DNA of 64,000 nucleotides from Linnemannia elongata. Its lineage: Eukaryota; Mortierellomycota; Mortierellomycetes; Mortierellales; Mortierellaceae. Numbering within the stretch: the first letter of the stretch is position 1; every line of letters starts with the position of its first letter. The notes under the pieces were generated by a model. It made no database searches and had not been told where the DNA came from. It worked only from the letters and a program-made list of their open reading frames with translations. Shown here piece after piece: positions 11,538 through 23,200 of the stretch. The stretch is taken from assembly GCA_036320915.1 (NCBI GenBank), contig JAXBDG010000012.1:576001-640000 (forward strand), read 5' to 3'. Both the position numbers and the translations under genes were made by a program.

Positions 11538-11741
11538 GTCGAATCGAATCGAATCGAATCGAATGGAGGTCGAATCGAATGGGAGTCGAATCGAATGAAA
11601 GTCGAATCGAATGAAAATCGAATCGAATGGGACTTTCATTCGACTATCTCGAATCGAATGGCATTCGATTCGACCTAAAAAAATTCGAATCGAATCGAAT
11701 GTGGCTTGTATTCGATTCGATTCGAAATTTGAGAATCACTG
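11538..11741 (-). repeat. Right terminal inverted repeat of hAT, TTCGA array
   Basis: Reverse-complement partner of 7924-8140, composed of GAATCGAATCG units, ending in GAATCACTG directly before the target duplication at 11742-11749. Confidence 0.93.
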
Positions 11742-14700
11742 ATGTTATGCCATTGAACGACCTTAGCTCCTCAAAGCTTTTGGCTCCGGCGACATGCATA
11801 AGCAAAACTCTGAGCATGTATCGTTCGCCTTCCCGTGGGTGTACTGTATAGATACGGGAAATAACATTCTGTCGTCTTTGCCGTTTGCGCCAGGTTCGAG
11901 ATTGGTGATCGTAAGAATAATGCTCTGGCAGTTGATAGTATGTGTACTTTTGAGCCTCGTTGTCGCGGTTGTTGAGCTTAAAGTACGCCATAAGCATACT
12001 GTCGTTGTTTTTGTTGATCGACTTCTCCAGTGTAGCACCCTTTTTCTTGATCGTCACCATATGTTGTCCAGGCAGGTGTACTTGTAGGCGAGTGACGGAA
12101 GGAGAGTGTCCATGCAAGGGTAGCTTCAGTAACCTCCACATCGCTTCACAGGCTGATACGTAACGGGCATCGAGATATTCGGTTATCTCATCGCGGTCGG
12201 ATCCGGCAGCGAGTCCAAACTTGTTTAAAAAAATGATAATTAAACAATGACAATGATTAGTAATATTAAAGACGTTCAAAAAAAAAATATCTATGGTACA
12301 ACAGTAAATGATTCACAACAAAAAGTGAATTAGTTACCATGGCGCGATCATGGCCCTTGTGCACGTATTTGTACAAATACTTGACCGCTTTAATAGAGCT
12401 GCATATCTCAACATTGATGTGCGCGTCATATTTTGTGGTCAGCCAAGCATTGTATGGGACGACCCAGGTATTGTCAACTTGTTGGTTACGACGGTTAATG
12501 TAATAGGGTCCTTTTCGGCGTCGGTATAATGGGTAGCTGTCCTTCTGCTTGATAGTTGTATCTCGGAGTGGCTTAGGGAATCCCTTTGAACAGTACCACT
12601 TTCCGTTGCTGCCTTCGACCATGCAGGGTGAATCCTTGTGATCCTCTCCGCAAGGTCCATGAATCATCGAGCGAGTGACAGTTGCGTAGGTGAGAGGGTG
12701 TGTATGTTTGTCCGGTAGCTCTGCAGAAACAATGGCATCGAAGTCGGCTGGTGTTTTCGGCTTATGGGCGGGATCCAAAATCAAGAGAATGTGACAATGA
12801 GGCAAGCCTCTCTTTTGAAATTCAATCACCCAGCACCATCCGATAACTTTGCCCAAGACATCATGCAGCAACAGATCGTCAAGGAGGGACTTGAGTTTAA
12901 TGGCGAATACTCTTGTTGTCAGGTCAGGACGATCAGAGGCTGTTTGGCCCCCAAGGAGATACTTAGTGATCTCTGGCCACTTGGGGTTACAGGTAAAGGT
13001 TATAAATAGATCGGGCTTGCCCAATCTGCTTACAATCCCCATAGCGTCTTGAAACTGCTGCTGCATATGCCGAGGGCCACCAGTGAATGTGGACGGTAGG
13101 ATGGTTGAACGACTAACATCGGCAGGGGTGCAGCCATCGTTTGCTGAATACGCATCGGCCAATCCTTGGAAGTGGGCTGAGAGGTAGTCGTCTTGGTTCT
13201 CTCGGTACCATCGAAGTCGCTCGCCCTCCACTTTGGCGTACTGGTCCACCACATATTGCTGAAATAGCCGACCGAACATATGGAGATAGCACCGTCGATC
13301 GTAAGTGGAGAACGGGCGCATTTGCAGTCGATATGCGTAAAACTCCCGGCAGGATACAAACTTGAAAGCCGTTTCCTGTCCATGTTCAGTTGGTATTATG
13401 TTGTCTTCGTCTTGAGCTGTTGGTAGACCGTAACTTTCGATGATGTCGTCAATGTCAATGTTGCTATGACGACGATGTTGTTGGTTGCGGTTGATGCGAT
13501 CCAAGATAGTATGGTTGGTGTAGGTAGCATCACTGGTGTTTGATGTCGCAATGTCGTTGGCGATGCCCAAGGTGTATAGTGAAGTATGGGTAGGAGCATT
13601 TTGAATGATGTTGTATTCGTCGGTGTGGAAATAGTCGAAAGGGTTGAGTCTGAAACTGTTTTTGAGATAAGTTTTGTACGTCCATCCATGCTCTCCTGCT
13701 GGGTGCATGAGAACATAATATAGAGGGTCGTAAGAAGGATGCGTTTCCCATATGCGAGTGAAAGGGCGCCCAGAACCGGACTCGATCGTTTCCAGTAAAA
13801 TATCCCTGTCGCCGTGAAACATGTCGCCGGACCCTGGAAGAAGAACGGCGATTTCTGTTGAGGTGGGTTTGTTATATCCGTATAGCTCTTTATTGGTTGT
13901 CGAACTCCGTATATCTCCGCGCAGAACAAAGGTGAGGTTATGGCTTGAGTTGATTTCATGTTGTCTCATTGTTTTGTACACGGTGCTGAATGGATTGATG
14001 GGGGCGATCCAGGCTTCCAGATCCTTGAGCAAGGCAATGCTGAGTTGATTTTTAAAGACCTTATTCCTGAGAGTTGCTTGTTGGTGAGGGTCGTAAAAAT
14101 AGATTTGAGAGAAGCCTGGAGACTTGTTACTTGGCGGAAAGACTGGGCCGATACTGTGCATCACTTGGCCACTGATGCGGAAAACAAAGGCACCCTTCTT
14201 GGCGTTAGCGAGAGTCTGGTCGAGATTGCACCGCATTGATGCGAATGCCATAGCGGAATTATATTTTCGGATATCCTGATAAAATGTCTTCCGTCGAAGC
14301 AAATCCATGATCTTGTTGTAGGGCATGATCTGGGGAATGGTGATCTGGCCTTTGCCGCAGCAAATGGAAAACAGGGGCCTAGTTCGAGATCCAGCTGTTC
14401 GTTCCTGCACCCACACTAAAGCAAAACAATGTGGGCATTCAGTCATGTCCTGAAGGTTATGGCGCAATTGTCGTTCATCCACATCTGGTCCACAGATTAG
14501 GTCCTGGGAGAAGTTTCGCCGAGCGATAGGAGTGGTGTATAACTTGTTAAACGGGCATTGATGAGACGCTTTGGTGCGGTGAGATGTCTTGCAGCAAGAA
14601 GCGCACATTCCTTGTTCTCTGAACGAAAGTGGAAATGGAGCCGCCTCAGGCAGAGCATTGGTGCTGCTAGCATAGCATATGTATGAAAATTAAAAATTAA

Positions 14701-15418
14701 TATAAATACTTTCCAATTAATACTACAACATAACAGAAACAGGATGAGATAATTACCTATTTGCACGTAGAACATCGTTCTGGTTTTCTGCCATATCAAC
14801 ATCATCATCATCTTCATATTCGTCATGCTCATAGTCGAAGTCGCTGTCGTTTTCATAGTAATCCAAAGGACGTGTGTCGATGCATATGGAAGATGGCGCT
14901 GACGTTTTTTCAGAAAAGGGCACATTGGTTATGGCATTAGATGTGCTGCTTGACATATCACCCACTGCATCTGCACGACTAATAGAGTAAAAGGATGACA
15001 TAAAAAATATAATAATTAATAAGAGCACCATTTCAGACCTGATTTGCACCTTGACAGCACTATAATCACGTGATGATAAGGACGAAGGATACTTAAACAC
15101 CTTCGACCCTAAATCAAACAAACCCTAAAAGCCCAAGGACTCCTTCGCATAAAAGTGCGAGCATCTGATTTCACACTCTTCCAAGCAAGATTCCCAGCGC
15201 TGCATCGATCCTTCAAGGGTGTCGACACAGTTTCTGGATTCACCTCCTCGAAAGCGTCATCATCATCTATTTTTTTCCACCAATCACTCACATTTCACCC
15301 AGCAAAGACCTCTTAAGGTCATCTGATCGACCTTTTTTCGGCAGTTTCCTTCCCCTTCCACCGAAATCCAACCTACCTGCCCTAAAAAACCCACCCCAGC
15401 GTTCCATTCCATTGAACC

Positions 15419-17257
15419 ATGACCGGACAACATCAACAAACACAGCAGCACCGGTCCAACAAACCATCGACAGGCGGCTTCCAGCTTTTACCCCTCAATG
15501 GGGGCGACGTCGACATGCTGCATGGTGACAGCGGTGACACCGACACGCAAGTCACAGAAACCCCTACCAGCCTTGCAGAACCCACCAAGGAGCTAACTGA
15601 ATTCAGCATCGACACCGGCATCCAGGAATTCGTCATCAAGGAGTCAGAGTACAATGCTGGCAGAGCGGTCAAGGACCCGGTCAACAGTCTCCTTTATGAT
15701 CTGACAGGACAAGTCACCATTATCGGCAAACCCACCATCCGATACCTCCAAGTCGGCAGCAACAAAACGGAGAGATACCTGTCTGTCAAACTCAGCGACG
15801 AGCGTTCCAAGGCACATCTCCTTGCACTGGCCTACAAGAATCCGAACACGGATAACGACAACCAGGCTGGGGAGGACACTCAGGAGGAACGACCCCCAGC
15901 ACGCTTCACTCTATACACGGACACAATGGCAGCCGAGAACAGAGGGCGCCAAGTCGAGATTACCTCACTCCAACCAGGAACAACCAAGGACAAAATCAGA
16001 GGAGCATTCACCCCTCTGGGGGAAGTCGAATTCGTCGACATTGCTCACAAGAGATACGGTGCAATGGTAGCGGCCACTGTCACTTTCGTTACCGACAGAC
16101 CGGTCAAGGAATTGCAAGAGCAAGCTACAAGAGTCATGTTCGTCGGGAATGACTCGGGACGGATCACAAGACTAGGAAACGAAGAGATTGTCTTTCACAA
16201 AGACCTGGACCGTAAGTTGACAAACCTCCCCAGACATGCGACACCTCTGACCCTAAAAAGTCTGTGCAGCAAATTTGGAAATTGCTCGGTTACCATACCA
16301 TTCAATTTTAATATGACACGCAGAAAGAGGGAGGCATTCTTTTCGTTCACTTCCAAGGAGACGTTCGACCAATTGACCGGGAAGAATTTCTCATTCGGCA
16401 ACACTATTATGCAGTGGGTTGAGGTGGGAACTAAGTTGTGCAACGAGTGTGGATCGCCAGACCATTTGATCGCAACATGCCCAGAAGTGGCGCTGTGGAA
16501 AGAGCGGGCTGCTAGACGTGTAGCGACACCACGAGCAGCCAACGCGGTGGCCCCCCCGTCTACTAACAAAAATCGTTACAATGGGGCGGTGCCCAAGGCG
16601 CAAGCCGTAGCCCAACCTAATCAGATAGGCCCGGCATATAGCTCGATGGTGAAGCAGGACAAAACCCAGAAAAGTAAGGAAGCACAGATGAACCAGGTAA
16701 GTGCAAACACCGCCAACCAAGAAAACATTGAGGAACTGAAAAGACAAATTCAGCAACAGCAAGCAATGATCAAGAACCTGCAAGAGAGACTAGAAATTCG
16801 GGAAGCAGCGGAAAGGAGAGAAAAAATGGAACAAGAAAATACACAAAACAAGATGATTAGTATGGAAGAAAAAATTGGTACCATTGTAGCAACAGCGGTG
16901 GCAGAGGCTATGACCAGTGCAATGTTGAATATTAGGATGGAGACATGGGTAGCACTTAAAATGTTAAAAGAGGATATGGCAACTGAAACAGAGGGAGCAA
17001 AAGATGAAATCAAAAGGAGAAAACAACCATCCAGAGGAGTAGCAGCAGCCCAACAAGCAGATGAAGAGCAAAGTAGGCAAACGGCGCAAGCTCCAAGCAT
17101 CGCTGAGTCATTTGAGAGTTATAGCAGGAAAATCGCACAGGTCATGAGTCGTAATGAGAACACGCAATTCTCTCCTTTCCTCAGCGTACCTCAAACAATT
17201 GTAGAAACGGGTCAAACCAACGGAGCGAACACATCATCATCCCCTAACCATCAATAA
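15419..17257 (+). CDS. LINE ORF1, gag-like nucleic-acid-binding protein, 612 aa
   Basis: The frame starts at the ATG at 15419 and ends with TAA at 17255-17257, the last base of which is the first base of the ORF2 ATG. Residues about 175-245 look like an RRM-type fold (GRQVEITSLQPGTTKDKIR then GAMVAATVTF). A CCHC zinc knuckle C-x2-C-x4-H-x4-C (CNECGSPDHLIATC) lies near residue 341. A glutamine- and lysine-rich coiled coil follows at about 425-500. ORF1 proteins of this kind bind element RNA and form the ribonucleoprotein used for target-primed reverse transcription. Codons are uninterrupted, consistent with recent activity. Confidence 0.93.
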   Translation: MTGQHQQTQQHRSNKPSTGGFQLLPLNGGDVDMLHGDSGDTDTQVTETPTSLAEPTKELTEFSIDTGIQEFVIKESEYNAGRAVKDPVNSLLYDLTGQVTIIGKPTIRYLQVGSNKTERYLSVKLSDERSKAHLLALAYKNPNTDNDNQAGEDTQEERPPARFTLYTDTMAAENRGRQVEITSLQPGTTKDKIRGAFTPLGEVEFVDIAHKRYGAMVAATVTFVTDRPVKELQEQATRVMFVGNDSGRITRLGNEEIVFHKDLDRKLTNLPRHATPLTLKSLCSKFGNCSVTIPFNFNMTRRKREAFFSFTSKETFDQLTGKNFSFGNTIMQWVEVGTKLCNECGSPDHLIATCPEVALWKERAARRVATPRAANAVAPPSTNKNRYNGAVPKAQAVAQPNQIGPAYSSMVKQDKTQKSKEAQMNQVSANTANQENIEELKRQIQQQQAMIKNLQERLEIREAAERREKMEQENTQNKMISMEEKIGTIVATAVAEAMTSAMLNIRMETWVALKMLKEDMATETEGAKDEIKRRKQPSRGVAAAQQADEEQSRQTAQAPSIAESFESYSRKIAQVMSRNENTQFSPFLSVPQTIVETGQTNGANTSSSPNHQ

Positions 17258-20200
17258 TGACAGACACCACAAACACCAACGGGTACCTTCGCATCGCATC
17301 CATCAACGTGCAAGGGGCAAGGGAATATGGGTTTTTTAAAGCGGTGGCAAGATGGGGCGTGGATATCGGGAATTTCGATATTATAGCGTGCCAAGAAACG
17401 AAACTGCAAGCGGACAAAACTACAAAATACTTGTTATTTGATAAAAACGAACGGAGCCAATATACCGGCTTTTGGGCAAATGCAAAGACCAGAGAGATGG
17501 GAGCGGGAGTAGCATTCTTAGTAAAAGAATCATGGCAAAAACACATCATAAGAAGAAATACACACAACGGTAGAGGCATTTCTTTAGATTTTGGATATCA
17601 TTTGGGGGCCCACTTTCGGATAGTGAACTGTTATGTTCCTGCAAGTAGAGACGAAGAGAGGAAAAGAGAGCTTCAAGAGTTAACCGAGTGGGCAAAAAAA
17701 GAAATTCAAGAGGCAAAAGAGAAAGGCATGGAGACCATTGTGTGCGGGGATTTTAATGGTGTAGTGAACCCCTCACTCGATCGGTCGAACGAAAAGAAAC
17801 AAAACACTAACATAGAAAACGGTCTTCTGGAGTGGTTGGTGGAAAACCAATTCACAGATAGCTTCCGCGAGCTTCATCCAGAGACCCGCGCTTATTCCTT
17901 TCGTGACATTAGCAGATTAGACATGATCTGGCTAGCGGGTGGTCTGAAAGGTGGCCTGACGGAAGCAGGAATGATGCCCTTGGAGGGCGGCATTCACTCG
18001 GATCACAAATGCGTTTTTGCAGAACTAGATGTGCGGACTCTAGTGACACCAACCCCACTTCATATTCTAGAGCAATATAGCTCTCTAGAACATAAAGTAA
18101 AGGTTGACGAAGCCTCAGAGGAACAATGGGAATCATTTTCTATTCGACTCGAACAGGTCTTGGTTGCAAAAATAACACAGGGATCCACGGGGATCAATAT
18201 CATGGAAACGGACACATCAAATCCAAGGGAAGCCCCGATCCTAGCGGAGAACATGATCGACTTTGCATGGGATAACCTCGCAGCGGCAATCATGGATGTG
18301 GCTCTGGAAACCCTCCCTCGGAAACGAGTGGGGAAACAGAGTATGGCCTATCGTACCAATGTACAAAACTACCGGAGAGGACGCTGCCACGGAGAACTGC
18401 TGAGACTATCACACGTTTGGTTTGTCAATCCCAATTGCCCACCCCAGGGTAAGGAGAGACGACAGATGGCTGCCCATGAAACCATTTGCAATGTGTGGAA
18501 CAAGGTCAAAACAGATTTCCCGGAGACCAGAATTGCAGAACCACCGGAATTACAAGCTGAGCGCAGTGAATGGGAACAATGGCGCAACACAGTTAAGAAC
18601 GAGTGGAGCGAGCAGCAACGCATCAGACGGAACGAAGAAAGAAAGCAGAAGACCAAAGATATCGCAGAGGCTATTGAGAGGCGCGACATGCGTTTTTCAA
18701 CCAACACGAAATCTACAATCCAAAGCATTCTCGAAACAAACCGCAGCCATGCTACGTTAGACCGTGTGCAAATCACGGTTGATGACCGCATATCCATTTC
18801 GGACCACCCATCCGATATCCTTACGAATGTCCGACTATACTTCGAAAAGTGGCATGGTCCAAGGCAGAGCAAGGGTATCCCCAAAGGTTCTCTTTGGGAG
18901 CAGATATACCAGCCAGCTGAATACGTCGAAGCAGAATGGTATGACCACCTGTTAGATGTGCCAAGTGACGCTGAGATAGAACGAGCAGTGAGCGCTGCAC
19001 CTTCTGGTAAAGCAGCAGGGGCATCAAAGGTAACGAAAGAACTGTTGATACATATGGGGGAAATGGCAACACGTCTCTTTTACGGGATAGTGAAAGCTTG
19101 TGTCCAATACCAAAAGATACCCCTGCAGTGGACGGAAGGTGTGATCTTCTGCCTCTCCAAGACCAACCCATGGACGGGAAGCCTTGCCGACGTTCGACCG
19201 ATCACACTCCTGGAACATGGGCGAAAAATTCTGTTTTCGATCCTGACAGAACGCCTCTCAACTACCATGCTGGAACACAATATTCTAAAAGGAGCCAACT
19301 TCTCGGTATTAAAGGGGACATCAACAGCAGATCCCATCCACGCTCTTAATGCCGTCATGGAGGACGCGCGACAACACAAGAAGGAGGTCTGGGTCTTACT
19401 CCAGGATATGCGTCGGTGCTACGATTCGGTCAACTGCCATGAGGGGGGGATGCTAGCCCTGGCCCTCCAACGCTTGAAGGTGCCAGAAAGCTGTCAGAAC
19501 CTGCTGTTGTTTATTACCAAGAACAAAAGCAACCGAGTGATTACCAGTTATGGATTGACCGACAAGTACAAACCGATGTGCGGTCTAGACCAAGGCGGCG
19601 TGGAATGTCCACTCCTGTGGAGGATAGCATACGACCCCCTACTGTGTGCCATCGACTCATTGGGAATGGGGTACACAATGTCGACACCGCCGGCCCCGGG
19701 AAAGGCGCCACCCATGGTTTCGGACTTGGCCTTCGTGGACGATACCAGCCTCGTGGGACCAGGACACACAGAACTCACAAGGATGACCGACGTCGGCACG
19801 GAGTTCTTTGGGATGCACGGCATCGAGATCAACGGCAAGAAAACACAATTACTAGCAATCAACCCAACACACATCGACAACATCAACTATGGAGGAAGTT
19901 CGATTCAGCCACAGGTGGCAAGCAAAGCGTCGAGAGTCCTAGGGGTGTGGCTTGCAGCGGATGGATCGGCCAAAACAACAGCTGCTATGGCAATGGAGGA
20001 AACGGAGACGGTATGCGAGATCCTGCTCAGGAAATCGGTCACCGATAAACAGTGTATTTATATCATCAACGCGGTTCTTATCCCAAGGCTGCTCTACCGG
20101 ATGACAGCGCAGATCCCAACATGGACAGTCATAGAACGCATCTCCAAGAAATACAGGACGGTCGTGCGACAAAAACTCGGTTTACCCAGCTCAACACCAG

Positions 20201-23200
20201 CCAGTATATTGCACCACACAAGGCTGTACGGACTACGGGACCTCAAGGACGCTCTCGCCGAACAACACGTCAGCACATTGCATCTGAGAAGCACCCAGAA
20301 AGGGCTCATAGGAGACCTAACCCATTGCCGACTTCAAGACCTGCAAAGGGCGGCAAGACTGCGGGAATCCCCACTTTCCAATCCGGCCATCGCCAGCAAG
20401 TACACCCAACACAACCTCATCGCCAGAGTGTGCCAGCTAATGGTGGAACGAGACGTCAATCTATGCGATGTGAGCGCAAAGGAGGGCGAACGAGTGCTGT
20501 TGTCAAAGGTACTGACACCTGAGATATACGTGAAGCACAGCAAGTGGATGGAGAGGGACAAGGTCTTTTACCTGGAGGATATAATCAACGAGGATCGGAG
20601 TCACACCAGACCGTGGAAAGAAGTTGCGCGTACACATGGGATCAAAGGAGACAGAGTATGGTTTGCAGCGGTGTGTCAGGCCATTTCAGAGTTCCCGCAG
20701 ATCGAGATGAATCGTGTGGGGGAGCGCGAGGAGGAGAACCAGGGGCACGCTTGCGAAACACAGGAAGATGCCGAGGAGGAAGAGGTCGTCTTGTGGGAGT
20801 TCGGAAGCGAAGATGAGGAGGAGCCGCCGATGGAACAACAACAACAAAATCAACAAGAAAAAGACAACAACAGAGAAAAGAACGGAAAAAGAAAAGAAGA
20901 CGGCAGCGATCAAGAGGTGATAAGAGGTAGGGAAAGGGCGGTTGCGATAAGCGACGACAGCCACGGTCCATTGGAGCATCGCTGTCGAAGCCAAGAAAAA
21001 GAACAAGAACAAGAACAAGAAAAAGAAAAAGAAAAAGAAAAAGAAAAGGACCTACAAGAGGGTATTTTGGGTTCGGTTTCTTCCTCGTCACTTTCAGATT
21101 TGAATTCCCCTTTCTTAATTTCTTCACCCCTTACTTTTTGTATGCCCAATATATTCTTTCCCACTCACAACTCGTCAGCACAATCCGAACACACACAACC
21201 CTCCCTTTTTGTTTCTTCACAGTCAACCCAACCCCCAATTGTAGATTTAGATTCCCCCTCTTTTTCTTCTTCCTTCTCTTTTTCGTCACCCCTTTCACTG
21301 CCAGCAACACAACCAACCACACAACCAGCAACACAACCAACCACACAAAACAGAACACCAGAAACAACACGCACCATCGACTTACTACAGCAAACGCCAG
21401 AAAAACCCAGAATCCCATGGACCCCACCCAAGGCGACAGGAGACAAAGCAGTGGACAGGGCGAACTTGAGGGCGTTCAGGGAGAGACGCAATCAGATTAT
21501 TGACCGTCACACAAAGATTCGACGAGAGAAGGAGGTCAGAGACAAATTCAGACAACAGGCAGCAAAGGAGGCCGCAGAGGAGGAGAAGCGTCGAAAGAAG
21601 ACCGAGAAACAGGCTGAGCTAGACAGGCGGAGACAGGAGTTAGAGCGAGCGCTCCCGCCCAAGCGGAGACTAATGCGCGCGGTAAAGGCTCGGCTAAAGG
21701 AAGTGGAGGCGGAGGCTTACCCGCTGCTCATTGCCATCAAGGAACGGATACAACATCATACGGCAAGCAATACACCGAAACACAGCTACAACCACATTAA
21801 CATGGACGAGGCCACACAGGCGGCCATGGAGGAACAGAGGAAACACACACAGCCAGGAGTACGATATATTTATTCGGACGGATCAATGGTCAACCTTGGG
21901 AAGGCCAAGTGCTCGATGGCTTTCGCGGTGGCAGGAGAACAGCAACCGGTCATACAAGGAACAGTCAAAGGATTCGCATCATCCATCAAGCCTGAACTCA
22001 TGGGGCTCATAGCAGGCATCATCGCGACACCACAAGACCAGGACGTGTGCATCCGATCCGACAATCAAAAGGTGGTCAAGATGTTCAATGACATTGTCGT
22101 CAACAGGAGGAGAGCGTCGGTGAGGGCCAAACTGAGGTGCGATTACGCGGTGGAATGGGCAATAGTAGCGCGGATATGCAGCGAGCGGACAGGATCCACA
22201 ACCGTCGAATGGGTCAAGGGACATCGCGGCGACAAGTGGAATGAGGCAGCAGACAAAGCGGCCAAGGAGGCCCAGGCGTTGGTAGGAAAAGAGTGGGAGG
22301 TCAGAGCGGAGGATCAGGACGACCTGCGTTACACAGCAAGAATGGCCGGCACTACACTCGAGATCGATACCAGACAGGCCCTGAAGATGCAGACAACCAG
22401 ACGGTGGCACCAGACATGGAGATCACTCAAGAGGCACAAGAGGTCGATCCAGGACTATGAAGGCACAGACTGGCTCGGTACTCTTGCTATTATCCACAAC
22501 AACAAACCAGTACACACATTCTTCAGTTCGCAGCAGGACACACGACTACGCAGCCACAGGATAAAGAAAATCCATGGCATGCTACCAACAATGGACGCCC
22601 TTCATGCCCGACGACCAGACCTGTACAAAAACGATCAGTGCCGACAGTGTCATGCGACGACGGAGGACAATGAGCACGTATGGTTATGCCCAGAGAGCAA
22701 GGAGGCCCACGATGAAATCTGGAAGGACGGACTCGGGAGGATCGACTTCTGGGGAGAGATTGCCACGAAACACTACAACAGAGAGAGGAAGAAGAAAAGG
22801 AAGGAGGGAGAAACAGAGCCCAAGGAGATCGGGTGGGTAGCGACGAGCGGCAGAGCATGCAAAGCGGCACTGAGGAGGATCATCCAATGGCCAAGCACGG
22901 AGGACCGTAATGAAGGATACACGGGCGATGAGAAGTGGACGGTCTGCCACATACTCAGAGGACTCGTACCCAAGGCTCTTGCCACGGAGTGGGCCAAAGT
23001 CTTCAAGGAGATGCCCAAGAGCGTTGCAGAACACGTCAGCCGACTATTTTGCAAGTACATCGAGAAGGAGGGCCGAGAAAAAATATGGAAACCGCGATGC
23101 GAGAGAACCGTCGAATGGGAGAAACAGCAGGGTATCACAGAAAGACGGAAGCACAAACCCCCGGAGGAGCGGCCCAGGTCCCAATGGCAACAAATATATG

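Larger units (their letters stand above)
7924..11741 (-). mobile_element. Complete hAT transposon with long TTCGA-rich terminal repeats
   Basis: The element begins CAGTGTTTCTCA and ends TGAGAATCACTG, and is flanked by the perfect 8-bp duplication ATGTTATG at 7916-7923 and 11742-11749. Eight-base duplications and CAGTG-type ends are hallmarks of hAT elements. It is 3818 bp long and holds one multi-exon transposase gene on the minus strand. It sits in the third exon of the Helitron Rep-helicase, whose frame resumes correctly if the element and one duplication copy are removed. Confidence 0.96.
5982..14956 (-). pseudogene. Helitron Rep-helicase gene, split by a hAT insertion
   Basis: Three exons are supported: 14956-14757, 14666-12338 and 12219-5982, the last interrupted by the hAT at 7924-11741. 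Without the insertion the exons total 4941 nt, a multiple of three (about 1646 aa), with the phase preserved at both introns and across the insertion site. Order of domains: acidic N terminus; zinc knuckle C-x2-C-x4-H-x7-C; Helitron-like N domain; HUH endonuclease with LPHCHILLILD; the Y2 motif KYLYKYVHKG ending exon 2; then a PIF1/RecD-like helicase with Walker A GPGGTGKS, Walker B FWDES, GGDFRQTLP and the C-terminal NKAQGQT and YVALSR. All recognisable catalytic residues are present, so only the hAT insertion breaks it. The real start may lie further upstream, beyond the LINE insertion point. Confidence 0.88.

Noticed and set aside
21138..21503. Frames within the low-complexity linker of LINE ORF2
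   Set aside because: Alternative-frame readings of the biased linker; ORF2 is open across it.
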